Source of the DNA: JALHVH01 sp964585685 | Lineage (GTDB): Bacteria > Acidobacteriota > Aminicenantia > Aminicenantales > Saccharicenantaceae | NCBI GenBank assembly: GCA_964585685.1 | Contig: CAZPEP010000068.1 | Location: 122,486-186,485 of the forward strand | Direction of reading: 5' to 3' | Length of the DNA stretch: 64,000 bases | Part shown: positions 8,962 through 17,076 of the stretch, in pieces | Numbering within the stretch: position 1 is the stretch's first letter | Layout of the letters: every line of letters starts with the position of its first letter | Program-made: the position numbers and the translations under genes | Notes under the pieces: generated by a model | Told to the model about the DNA's origin: nothing | Databases searched by the model: none | The model's input: only the letters and a program-made list of their open reading frames with translations

Positions 8962-9390
8962 CTATTGAATGACCCAGTCAGTATATGAGGTGGTAAACGT
9001 CCCGAACTTTTTCAATTCCTCAAGGATGGGCTTAAGTTTTTCATTTGCGGAGTTCCCTAATTCGCTATAACTCCGGTCGGCATTATAGTACCTTTCCCAG
9101 TCCTTTTCTGATTTGATGACAATGACCAACCCAACACCGTTTTTGATATCACCTCTGATGCTCTTTACAAAATATGCCTTCCAGCCGATCCTGTTCTTTT
9201 CGAATTCTGGAATATATTTATTAGTAAAGAACGCAATGAATTGCTCCATAGTCACCCCGGGTTCAAGAGCTATGGTCGCTACGTGAACGCCTATTACGTT
9301 CCCCTTTTGTAAAGTTTGTCCAAAAGGGATGCCCGCTAATAAGATAATGGCTGCCGTAATAAGAAAAACATACCTCATTGAATTTTTCAT
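8962..9390 (-). CDS. Exported protein of unknown function, AT-rich
   Basis: I do not recognise this 142-residue protein. The start is the ATG behind AAGGAGG, giving MKNSMRYVFLITAAIILLAG as a clear signal peptide ending around FGQ (residue 25). The mature part has charged helices and strands (EPGVTMEQFIAFF, GVGLVIVIKSEKDWERYY) of the size of a single alpha/beta domain; a ferredoxin-like dimeric fold is a guess. Its base composition is distinctly AT-richer than the genes left of tRNA-Arg, suggesting acquisition. No operon partner is evident. Confidence 0.75.
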   Translation of the reverse strand: MKNSMRYVFLITAAIILLAGIPFGQTLQKGNVIGVHVATIALEPGVTMEQFIAFFTNKYIPEFEKNRIGWKAYFVKSIRGDIKNGVGLVIVIKSEKDWERYYNADRSYSELGNSANEKLKPILEELKKFGTFTTSYTDWVIQ

Positions 9391-9753
9391 AACCCTCCTC
9401 CTTGTTGAAGCATTGTAGGGCCTATAGGGCCTCATTTATGCATACTAAGGCGTATTATTTGGGAGAGGATACTCATACCCTGCCTTTTGTCTGGACCGCC
9501 ACCGCTGATTCCAGCCTCGAAAAGAGTATAAGACTTTGTCAACATATTTGCGAGACGGAACACTAGCTTGATCTCGTTATTGAAAATCAGAGCTTAGGAG
9601 AAATCAATTCCTGTCCGAATTTCGCGGACGTCAAACAGCGTCTTCCTCATCGGAGTGGCCAGGCTCATTTATAGGTCCCCAAGGTGGGCGGCATGACTCG
9701 AATCGGAAATTAAGGCACCCAACGTACTGAGTCCAACGACCGTGATAGAGCAG

Positions 9754-9831
9754 GCATCGATCGCGGTGCTGCCCTTCGAGAACCTGAGCGCGGACAAGGA
9801 GAACGAGTACTTCAGCGACGGCCAGGCCGCG
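9754..9831 (+). pseudogene. Fragment of a TolB-like domain (kinase/cyclase-associated)
   Basis: About 26 codons read SIAVLPFENLSADKENEYFSDG, split here as SIAVLPFENLSA and DKENEYFSDG. This is the signature opening of the TolB-like domain found behind serine/threonine kinase or adenylate cyclase modules. Neither an upstream effector domain nor the rest of the domain follows, and the next bases belong to an unrelated fragment on the other strand. It is a gene remnant. Confidence 0.65.
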
Positions 9832-10103
9832 TTGCCCGTGAAGTCGCTGTGCCGGCGGGCTGCCTCCTGGACGATGCGGAGGCCGTTCTGAACAGGGCCG
9901 TTGTTCAGGTTGACGAAGTTCCGGTCTTCGGTGAAGGCCTGCTGGACCTCGAACCAGAAGTCCTCGTCGGCCGCGACCACGACGGGAATGAGATCCGTTG
10001 TGTCACGCCCCGCCCCGAGGATCCGTTCGAGAGCGTCACAGGGCGAGCTCGACAGCGCGCTGACGCCGACCGTGCAGCCTCGAAGGGAATCACACCTGTT
10101 CAA
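9829..10103 (-). pseudogene. Truncated N-terminus of a class V aminotransferase-like protein
   Basis: From a TTG start behind GGGAGGC the frame encodes about 90 residues that match the start of exported class V aminotransferase (isopenicillin-N-epimerase-like) proteins: a degraded Tat-like leader (MNRCDSLRG, RC where RR is usual), then ADEDFWFEVQQAFTEDR, FVNLNNG and the helix NGLRIVQEAARRHSDF. The frame then runs antisense through the TolB-like fragment to a stop near 9669, so the PLP-binding Lys region is absent. I read this as a recombination-truncated gene; a translated stub cannot be excluded. Flanking bases 9391-9753 and 10104-10249 show no other gene. Confidence 0.65.
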
Positions 10104-10249
10104 CGCGTTGCCTCCCAAGGAAAGACAGAAATATAGTTTCTCTTTGTGCCGGCAATATATCGCCGGCCGCACGGCCCCGTCGATAGCCGAGAAAATCGAC
10201 AAAAGGGCCCATGTCATGCTTCGGAACGCGCCTCCGCCGGCGCGGAAGT

Positions 10250-10966
10250 TCACCGCGTCCCGTTCAGGACATCCAGGACCTTGAATAAGTAATCGTATTC
10301 CGGCCGGTCCACGGTGTTCTGGCCGAGGTACTTGAACTGGAGCGTCCCTTCAGCGTCTACGACATAGACGCTCGGAATGTTCTGATCGACCTTGCCGCCG
10401 CCCCATTCCGTCATGAAAAGTCCGAGGCTTTTAGACAGTTCCCTGTCCGCGTCGATGAGAATGGGGAAGGGGGTCGAAACTTCGCCTTTCTTGACGTTCA
10501 GATCGAGAGGGAAGAGCTGGCGGTAGCGTTCCATCGATTTTTTACCCTTCTCGTCGAGCTTGGCGGGGTCGGCGGGGTATTTTCGCTCCTTGACCTTGTC
10601 CAGCTGTTCGGGCAGGACATCGACCCAAGCCTTGACAACGTCCGGACCGTAGGGCAGGACGATGAGGACTTCGACGTTGTATTTCGTTCGGATCTGTTGC
10701 GTTCTCTCGAGCTCGATGAGCTCGGCATACTTGTAGTTGCAGATCGTGCACCAATAGTTCTCGGCGGCGTAGCTCCTGGGGAACATGATCATGACGTTCT
10801 TCCCCTTGAGGGCCGAAAGGGTAACCGTCCCGCCCTGAAAGGCGGGCAGGGTGAAGTCGGGCATGGGCTGTCCAACGGTCACGGGCTTGGTTTCAACTTC
10901 CTGCGCAGCTGCGAGCCCGCAGGCAATAACCAGGACGATAACGGCGAAGAAAGCGGTTCCCTTCAT
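10250..10966 (-). CDS. Exported AhpC/TSA-type redoxin
   Basis: A 238-residue thioredoxin-fold protein with a signal peptide (residues 1-21, ending GLAAAQ) and the peroxiredoxin/redoxin opening GQPMPDFTLPAFQGGTVTLSALKGK. The active-site region reads FPRSYAAENYWCTICNYKY, so a Cys-x-x-Cys pair occupies the position of the peroxidatic Cys. The C-terminal half has the cis-Pro loop (NIPSVYVVDAEG) typical of this fold. A peroxidase or thiol-disulfide role outside the cytoplasm is likely. AAGGAGG precedes the ATG. Confidence 0.88.
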   Translation of the reverse strand: MKGTAFFAVIVLVIACGLAAAQEVETKPVTVGQPMPDFTLPAFQGGTVTLSALKGKNVMIMFPRSYAAENYWCTICNYKYAELIELERTQQIRTKYNVEVLIVLPYGPDVVKAWVDVLPEQLDKVKERKYPADPAKLDEKGKKSMERYRQLFPLDLNVKKGEVSTPFPILIDADRELSKSLGLFMTEWGGGKVDQNIPSVYVVDAEGTLQFKYLGQNTVDRPEYDYLFKVLDVLNGTR

Positions 10967-11037
10967 GGTTTCCTCCTTCCCAGGATATCAACCGGGAGGA
11001 TATTCCACCCACGGATCAGCGTCAAGAGAGGGATACA

Positions 11038-11090
11038 GCCCGGGTGGACTCCGTATAATGCGATGGCTTTTTCGCGAAAACCCTGATATA
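11038..11090 (+). repeat. 53-nt intergenic repeat, copy 1
   Basis: Begins GCCCGGGTGGAC and contains TATAATGCGATGGC and the near-palindrome TTTTTCGCGAAAA. A second copy at 13971-14023 has the same orientation and matches over most of its length with one gap. This copy ends about 100 bases before the enolase-superfamily gene at 11193. Confidence 0.75.
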
Positions 11091-11192
11091 AATGCCTTCG
11101 ACGAAGGCACCGGCTCTTGGGGTGCCGGGCAACGCGGACGGGTGCCGCGGGCTTCCCGCCGCGAATGAGTCCGCTTTCAGGAGGAGGACAGC

Positions 11193-12341
11193 ATGACATC
11201 CAGTTCTTTACCCACGGCCGCTCTTGAAAAACTTGTCGTCCCCAAGATCAACCACATCGATCTCGTCACCGTCAAGCTGCCGTTCGTCGCGCCGTTCGGG
11301 ACGAGCGTCTATGTCTGGACCGACAAGGAAGCGATGCTCATGCGGCTCGAGTCCGGCGGCGTGATCGCCTGGAGCGAGTGTGTCTCCGACCCTGACCCGT
11401 TCTACTTCTACGAGACGAACGCCACGGCCCGCCACATCATCAAGGGCTTCCTTCTGCCCCTCATCGAGCCGGGGATCGCGCTCGGCGAACTCGAGGCGCG
11501 CTTCCGGCACGTTCGCGGCCACGGGATGGCCAAAGCGACCATCGAGAACGGCCTCCTCAACCTGATCTCGATGCAGCAGGAGATTCCTCTCCACCGGCTC
11601 CTCGGCCGGCCGGCAAAAAAGATCATGTCGGGTCTGAGCATCGGGCTCAAGGAAACGCAGGACGCACTCCTCGCCGCCGTCGAAAAAGCTGTGGCCAGGA
11701 AGTACCACCGCGTCAAGATGAAGATCAAAAAGGGCCAGGACGTCGACTGGGTGGCGGCGGTGCGGGACCGTTTTCCGGAGCTTCGGCTCATGGTCGATGC
11801 CAACGGCGATTATTCGCTCGACGACATCGGTCACCTCAAGCGGCTTGACGCCTTCAACCTGATGATGATCGAACAGCCGCTCGCCTACAACGACATCTAC
11901 CAGCATGCGGCGGTCCAAAAAGAGTTGAAGACGGCGATTTGCCTCGACGAGTCTATCCACAGCCTGGCGGATGCGACCACGGCCATCGCCCTCGGCGCCT
12001 GCCGTATCATCAACGTCAAGCAGGGGAGGGTCGGCGGCCTGATGGAGTCGATGAGGATCGCCCGTACCTGCGCCGACCACGGCATCGATGTCTGGTCGGG
12101 CGGCATGGACGAGACGGGCATCGGCCGGGCCGTCAACATCCACCTCCAGACGGCCGAAGGATTCACCCTGCCCGGCGATACATCGGAAACAAGCAATTAC
12201 TTCGACGAGGACATCGCCGAGCCTTCCGTCTTCCTCGGTTCCGACGGGTTTATCGCCATCCCGGAAGGCCCCGGCATCGGCGTAAAGGTCAGGCCGGAGC
12301 GCATTCTGAAACGGGCCGTCCGCATGGAACGCCTGGTCTGA
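11193..12341 (+). CDS. Enolase-superfamily racemase/epimerase (MenC/NAAAR or dipeptide epimerase type)
   Basis: A 382-residue cytoplasmic enzyme of the muconate-lactonizing/enolase superfamily. All catalytic positions are visible: the base pair K175-x-K177 (VKMKIKK), metal ligands Asp202 (DAN), Glu227 (IEQPL) and Asp252 (DES), and Lys276 (NVKQGRVGG). This set occurs in o-succinylbenzoate synthase, N-acylamino-acid racemase and L-Ala-D/L-Glu epimerase. The N-terminal capping pattern LPFVAPFGTS favours the MenC/NAAAR group. No other menaquinone gene is nearby, while a transglutaminase-like lipoprotein gene lies just downstream in convergent orientation, which leaves a peptide epimerase role open. 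Confidence 0.88.
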   Translation: MTSSSLPTAALEKLVVPKINHIDLVTVKLPFVAPFGTSVYVWTDKEAMLMRLESGGVIAWSECVSDPDPFYFYETNATARHIIKGFLLPLIEPGIALGELEARFRHVRGHGMAKATIENGLLNLISMQQEIPLHRLLGRPAKKIMSGLSIGLKETQDALLAAVEKAVARKYHRVKMKIKKGQDVDWVAAVRDRFPELRLMVDANGDYSLDDIGHLKRLDAFNLMMIEQPLAYNDIYQHAAVQKELKTAICLDESIHSLADATTAIALGACRIINVKQGRVGGLMESMRIARTCADHGIDVWSGGMDETGIGRAVNIHLQTAEGFTLPGDTSETSNYFDEDIAEPSVFLGSDGFIAIPEGPGIGVKVRPERILKRAVRMERLV

Positions 12342-12368
12342 GGCGACCGCAATAGAGGACGAGCTGGA

Positions 12369-13811
12369 TCATTTTTTCAGCACTTCCCAGTTCATGTCCC
12401 ACTGCCACTGATCGAAATAGATATTGCCGCCGTTCCATTCCACTTCGCCGCGCTGTGAATCCACGGTTTCTGAGCGGAAATGATCCTTCACCGGGGTGAA
12501 CGGCTGGGTGAGCGCATCGTTGAAAATGAGCCTATAGCTGTCCATGCCGCTCAGGTAGAACCATTTGAGCTTTTCGTCGGCGGTCTTGCGCAGGCCGTAG
12601 GTGACATCCATCGGCACCCACCCGTACGGCTCGAAGTAGATCATGCCCCAGTCGTGCATGCTGTCGGTCGGAGGCTTGAATTCCCAGCCGGACTGCCAGC
12701 GCGCCGGAATATCGTTCATCCGGCAGAGCGTGATCAGGATCATGGACTGGATGCCGCAATCGCCATGATGATTTTCGTAAGCGTACGTCGAGAGGTTGGG
12801 GATCGTCGAATACTCCCGGGACGAAGCCCAGGGGATATTCTCCTCGACCCAGGCGAATAGTTTTTGGGCGATACGGTAGGGATTCTTTTCCGTACCGACA
12901 ATGCGTTTCGACAGCTCGCGCAGGGAGTCCGTGAAGACGATATGCGGGTATTCCTGCTCGAGATAGGGTTTCAGGGCGCCTTTGGGATCGACCGGCCTGA
13001 CCCGGTCCGGATCGATATCGACATAGACGCCGGAACTCGAATATTCATACTCCAAGCTGAACCCCGTCGGCTGGCCCTTCACGGCATTCTTTTCAAAATA
13101 GATCATGCGCTGAAGGTCTTTATTGGGCGCGAGCCGGTGTTCGGCCGGATCGGTCTTCATCAGATGGATGTCGGTTTGGCGCTGCGGGATCTCCCGGGGA
13201 TAGGGGATCCAGCAACGGATCAGCTCGCCGGCGGGCGTTACGTCGGGATTCACGGTGATCATATAGCGGATCCGAAGCCGGACCGGCTTTGCATAAGTTT
13301 GCTTCTGCCGGAGGACTTCCTCGCGGATCGTTTTTATGTGTTCGTCGAGGTCCAATGCCCCTTCTGCCGGTGGCTTGGCCAGCTCATCCGCATGCCTTTC
13401 GTTCCAGATGCGACGGCACTCTTTATCGATCCGGAACAGATTGCGGGCGGCGCTGTTGAAATAGCGCTTCTCGCCGTCGATGGTCGTGCATTCAAGGGAG
13501 CGCTCCTTCTCCCAGCGGGCAAGATCCTGGTCGGTAACGGCCGGGATGCTCTTCTTGATGAAATCAAGGACATCCTGCCGGCTCTTCGTGAAGTCCTTTC
13601 GTATCCGTTCCATCCGTTCGATCTCGAATCGCATTTCGTTGCGCAATGGATTGCTGACCGTCTCGTCGTGCGCCAGGCGACTCTGGATTACTTCGCGGGC
13701 TTTGACAAATTCACCGTTGGCAATCAGCGTCCGGTAATCGGCCTGTTGATCAGATGCGCAGCCAATCCAGCAGATGGCAGTTGTCAGAATCAGACTTATG
13801 ATACTTTTCAC
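12369..13811 (-). CDS. Transglutaminase-like lipoprotein
   Basis: A 480-residue exported protein with a lipoprotein-type leader whose Cys18 lies in CWIGCAS, so membrane anchoring is likely. Residues about 20-160 are helical and charged; residues 175-270 resemble a beta-rich N-terminal domain of bacterial transglutaminase-like proteins. The catalytic core has the triad Cys352 (GDCGIQS), His386 (MHDWGMIYF) and Asp402 (PMDVTYG). Such proteins hydrolyse or rearrange peptide bonds, but the substrate is unknown. The gene converges on the enolase-superfamily gene with 27 bases between them. Confidence 0.88.
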   Translation of the reverse strand: MKSIISLILTTAICWIGCASDQQADYRTLIANGEFVKAREVIQSRLAHDETVSNPLRNEMRFEIERMERIRKDFTKSRQDVLDFIKKSIPAVTDQDLARWEKERSLECTTIDGEKRYFNSAARNLFRIDKECRRIWNERHADELAKPPAEGALDLDEHIKTIREEVLRQKQTYAKPVRLRIRYMITVNPDVTPAGELIRCWIPYPREIPQRQTDIHLMKTDPAEHRLAPNKDLQRMIYFEKNAVKGQPTGFSLEYEYSSSGVYVDIDPDRVRPVDPKGALKPYLEQEYPHIVFTDSLRELSKRIVGTEKNPYRIAQKLFAWVEENIPWASSREYSTIPNLSTYAYENHHGDCGIQSMILITLCRMNDIPARWQSGWEFKPPTDSMHDWGMIYFEPYGWVPMDVTYGLRKTADEKLKWFYLSGMDSYRLIFNDALTQPFTPVKDHFRSETVDSQRGEVEWNGGNIYFDQWQWDMNWEVLKK

Positions 13812-13970
13812 TGATAATCTCCTTTTCCGCGGCGCGAGGAAGGGTTGCTTCCTGCGATGAATATCCCGTCCTGATCATGTGATGATGGGATACTACCGCC
13901 GTCCGTACAACCATGTCAATCACCGCGAGAACCGATGCCCGAAGAGCGTGTCTCGATGAAAAACCCTGCC

Positions 13971-14023
13971 GCCCGGGCGGACCCTAAAAATGCGATGGCT
14001 TTTTAGCGAAAACCCTGCTATAC
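13971..14023 (+). repeat. 53-nt intergenic repeat, copy 2
   Basis: Same orientation as copy 1 at 11038-11090, with GCCCGGGCGGAC at its left end, TGCGATGGCTTTTTAGCG in the middle and AAAACCCTG on the right. It ends 96 bases before the Lys/Glu-rich gene, almost the same distance as copy 1 from its gene. It lies in the 308-base gap 13812-14119, where I see nothing else certain. Confidence 0.75.
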
Positions 14024-14119
14024 ATACCATTGACAATTTTCTTTCGGCAGGGAAAAGCAAGTCCCGAATGATCTACAGTCTGCCGGAAAAAAGATAAGCA
14101 ACCTGGAGAGGAGGAAGAA

Positions 14120-14587
14120 ATGGAATCAAAGAAGAAGCAGATGCTCATGCGGCAGAAAGCCTCTTTTGAACATGAACTGAAGGACCGGCTCTCTTTTCTG
14201 ACGGGGAAAGGGATCAAATCTCCCAAGGCCGACAAAGATACTATCGTTAGGAAAATAAGGGCAGATATCAAGGCTGGGAACAATAGGCTGAGGCTGATTG
14301 CCGACAACGAAAAGAGAACGGAAGAAATGGCGAAGATAAAGGCGGAAAGGGCGGCAGCCCACCGGAAAGAACAAGAAGGCGGCAAAGGCGAGAATCCTAA
14401 GAAAGCCCCCGAAGAGGGCAAAGGAAAGAAGATAAAGGCAGAAAAGAAAGCCGGCCCTTCGAGAGCACCGGAAGGCGGCAAAAGCCGGAAAACGACGGAA
14501 TCCCCCGAAGAAGGCAAGACAACAACGAAAAAGAAAGGTGAAGAAACGAGGGAGAAACCGGCAAGCCAAATGAAGGCAGATAAGTAA
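14120..14587 (+). CDS. Lys/Glu-rich, mostly disordered protein of unknown function
   Basis: I do not recognise this 155-residue protein. GAGAGGAGGAAGAA directly before the ATG is a strong ribosome binding site. Residues 1-75 could form charged helices (KASFEHELKDRLSFL, KDTIVRKIRADIKAG). From about residue 75 the sequence is low-complexity, rich in Lys, Glu, Gly and Pro, with a recurring PEEGK/PEGGK unit (APEEGKGKK, APEGGKSRK, SPEEGKTTT). Such tails bind nucleic acids or other polyanions in some proteins, but that is speculation. There is no signal peptide. An antisense frame of 210 codons exists; the ribosome binding site favours this strand. Confidence 0.65.
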   Translation: MESKKKQMLMRQKASFEHELKDRLSFLTGKGIKSPKADKDTIVRKIRADIKAGNNRLRLIADNEKRTEEMAKIKAERAAAHRKEQEGGKGENPKKAPEEGKGKKIKAEKKAGPSRAPEGGKSRKTTESPEEGKTTTKKKGEETREKPASQMKADK

Positions 14588-14663
14588 TTAAATAAATCCG
14601 GCAAATACAGGGTCACTTTCCAGGTCTATGAGGTTGTGACCGGGGACGTGCTTAAGACGAGGA

Positions 14664-15890
14664 TCATTGCCTCCCTCCGATCCTTTGGGCGGCGAGGGCC
14701 GCGGTCGAGAACGCGGCCTGCAGATTGTATCCGCCGGTATCCCCGTCGATGTCCAGGACCTCGCCGACGAAGAAGAGGCGGGGAACGAGCCTGGACTCCA
14801 TCGTCTTCGGCTGGATCTCTGCTAACGATACTCCGCCGCGGGTCACCATTGCCTCTTGAATTCCCCCGAGGCGGCTAACCACGAACGGGCATCCGGTCAG
14901 GAGTTCGATAAGAGCGGAGCGGCATTTTCTGGAGAGATGAGCCCCGGTCAGATCAAATTCAATCCCGGCCAAAGTCAAGAGCTTGTTAACGAACCGTTCC
15001 GGCAGATCATAAGCCTTCAGGACCGTCCTGACCCGCGCATTCCCGGCGGCGGAAATGCGGTTCAGCAGGGTCTCTTTCACTTTCTGATGATCAATGCCCG
15101 GGAGGAAAGATATCCTGAGAGCATCACCCGGACGGATAAACCGGGAAAAATCGAGAATCCCCGGCCCGGATAAGCCGGAATGGGTCAAAAGCAGGTCACC
15201 GGTGCGCTGTCTTGTCTTCTGGCCAACGCGGGCAAGAGAGATGATCACAGCCGCAAAAGAAATTCCGGCCAGGTCAGAGAATGGATAGTCCTGAATGGTC
15301 ACCGCGGCGAGCGCCGGGCTCACTTCCGTCACGCTATGCCCCAGGCTCCGAGCGAAAACATATCCGTCTCCCGTCGAGCCCGTGGCCGGATAGGTGATGC
15401 CTCCGGTCGCCAGAACCAACTGCTCGGCGCGACACGTCCCTTGACCTGTCCGGATCGAAAAACCTTCGTCCCGTACGGAGACTTCCAAGACCGGGTCCCC
15501 ACATCGAATCTCCACATGGCCGGCCGCACATTCTTTGACCAGAATATCCAAAATCCCGGACGCCTTCCGGGACAGGGGAAACACTTTTCCGCCGGGCTCC
15601 GTCATAAGCGGCAGTCCCCGTTCGGTGAAGAACGAAATCAAATCCCGATTTTGGAAATTCATCAGGGCGGGTTTGAGAAACCGGCCGTTGTCTCCATAAT
15701 GGAAAAAAAACGATCCGATGTCTTCTCCGTTGGTGATATTGCACTGCCCCGAACCGGAGAGGAGGAGCTTCCGGCCCGGCAATGGATTTTTTTCAAAGAT
15801 AAGAATTTTTCGCCCGTTTCCCGCCGCCTTCAAGGCGCAGAAGAGTCCGGCCGGCCCGCCACCGATCACGACAAGCGAATACTTTTCCAT
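14664..15890 (-). CDS. HI0933/BaiN-like FAD-dependent oxidoreductase
   Basis: A 408-residue flavoprotein. The N-terminal dinucleotide-binding motif is VVIGGGPAGLFCA, followed by the family-specific GRKLLLSGSGQCNITN. LATGGITYPATGSTGDGY and the C-terminal GEVLDIDGDTGGYNLQAAF are also hallmarks of the HI0933-like group, which includes BaiN. Some members reduce steroid-type double bonds; for most the substrate is unknown. I chose the ATG at MEKYSLVV rather than an upstream in-frame TTG five codons earlier. It has no close operon partner. Confidence 0.9.
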   Translation of the reverse strand: MEKYSLVVIGGGPAGLFCALKAAGNGRKILIFEKNPLPGRKLLLSGSGQCNITNGEDIGSFFFHYGDNGRFLKPALMNFQNRDLISFFTERGLPLMTEPGGKVFPLSRKASGILDILVKECAAGHVEIRCGDPVLEVSVRDEGFSIRTGQGTCRAEQLVLATGGITYPATGSTGDGYVFARSLGHSVTEVSPALAAVTIQDYPFSDLAGISFAAVIISLARVGQKTRQRTGDLLLTHSGLSGPGILDFSRFIRPGDALRISFLPGIDHQKVKETLLNRISAAGNARVRTVLKAYDLPERFVNKLLTLAGIEFDLTGAHLSRKCRSALIELLTGCPFVVSRLGGIQEAMVTRGGVSLAEIQPKTMESRLVPRLFFVGEVLDIDGDTGGYNLQAAFSTAALAAQRIGGRQ

Positions 15891-15948
15891 CTTGATCGAA
15901 ACCAAATAATACCATGAATGAGGGAATAACTCTTTCCGGTCGGAAATC

Positions 15949-17073
15949 TTATTTTCCGTTGCGTTCAGTCCATTTTGTTTCTCTTGAGTCGAGCTTGGGC
16001 TCGGCCTTATTGTGCGAATTCCCGGTCATGGTGCTGGCCTCGAACGCCGCAGCCATTTCGTCCCAGCTCCACCCGTGCTGAAGGGAAAGCGCTGCGACGT
16101 GCTGCCGCCGCCACAGGACGTCGTTCGTGAGAAGTTCAACGGCGTGCCGGACAAAGGTTTCATCATCCGAGGCGACGAAGCCCGTCACACCGTCGAGCAC
16201 CCGTTCCGGCATGACGGCGATCGGTCTGACCACGGCGGGGACTCCCAATGCCTGCGCCTCGGCAACGGCCAGGCAGAAGGCTTCAACGCGATGCCCTCCG
16301 TAAAGCATGACACGACTGGAATACATCGCATCCCACAGCTCTTCCCGGCGCGCCGGAGGATGAGGATTCAGGGATCTGATCGCCTCCGCCGAATGCCCTT
16401 CAGGAATGAATTGCCCCAAACGTTTGCGTGTCTCTTCCCACCGGTCCGCGTAGCGGTACGCATAATCGCGGATGCCGTAGATGTGGAGCTCCGCGCCCGG
16501 CACCTGCGGCAGGATCCGTCGCTCCCAGATTCCGAGCAACCATCTTAAATCGCGCATCGGGTTGGACGCGAAGATGGCGCGGGGCGGGGGCGGAGTATCA
16601 AGCGAGGGGCGTCCGCGCACGGCGGCTGGAAGGCCGAAGGGTAGGATAAGAAGGGGATCGGGCTTGGGCAGAAAATGCCAGTAGACGGTGACCTGGTATT
16701 GGCTGACAAAAATCGGAAGGGGACGATAGAGCCACATTCGGAGAAAATGCAACCGCTTGCGCAGATTGTGCGGGGGCCAGACCAACCACAGCGCGCGGCG
16801 GCGGGGACGGCGGGCAAGGTCAAGAAGGTCCGGATGCTGCACGGCGAGAAAGAGATCGCATGGACCAGGGCTTTCCGCTTGCAGCGGCGACCATGTGACG
16901 CCTTGATGAATAACTCTTTCATCGCAATGAGTCAAGCAGGTCACGGTGTGCCCGCGCCGGGACAGGGCTTCGGCCAGGTAAATCACGGACATCTCCGTCC
17001 CGCCGAGCGGTCGGAGCGCCACGTCGCGTCCGTCATAATGATTGGTCCGATCCGCGATGACGATGCGCGCCAT
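15949..17073 (-). CDS. GT4-type glycosyltransferase
   Basis: A 374-residue GT-B fold enzyme expected to transfer a sugar from a nucleotide donor. The N-terminal Rossmann half begins MARIVIADRTNHYDGRDVALR with a GGTE loop. The donor-binding half has EAFCLAVAEAQALGVPAVV, the E-x7-E type motif of family 4 glycosyltransferases. The last 30 residues are polar and probably disordered. Its start is three bases behind the stop of the next gene upstream, so the two glycosyltransferases are co-transcribed. The acceptor is not predictable; a surface glycan is likely. Confidence 0.85.
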   Translation of the reverse strand: MARIVIADRTNHYDGRDVALRPLGGTEMSVIYLAEALSRRGHTVTCLTHCDERVIHQGVTWSPLQAESPGPCDLFLAVQHPDLLDLARRPRRRALWLVWPPHNLRKRLHFLRMWLYRPLPIFVSQYQVTVYWHFLPKPDPLLILPFGLPAAVRGRPSLDTPPPPRAIFASNPMRDLRWLLGIWERRILPQVPGAELHIYGIRDYAYRYADRWEETRKRLGQFIPEGHSAEAIRSLNPHPPARREELWDAMYSSRVMLYGGHRVEAFCLAVAEAQALGVPAVVRPIAVMPERVLDGVTGFVASDDETFVRHAVELLTNDVLWRRQHVAALSLQHGWSWDEMAAAFEASTMTGNSHNKAEPKLDSRETKWTERNGK

Positions 17074-17076
17074 GAC

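Noticed and set aside
9849..10284. Plus-strand frames opposite the aminotransferase fragment
   Set aside because: The minus-strand reading matches a known protein start, whereas the plus-strand translations lack motifs.
13984..14616. Minus-strand frame of 210 codons opposite the Lys/Glu-rich gene
   Set aside because: The Phe/Ser-rich translation is the mirror of a Lys/Glu-rich sequence, and the plus-strand gene has a strong ribosome binding site.
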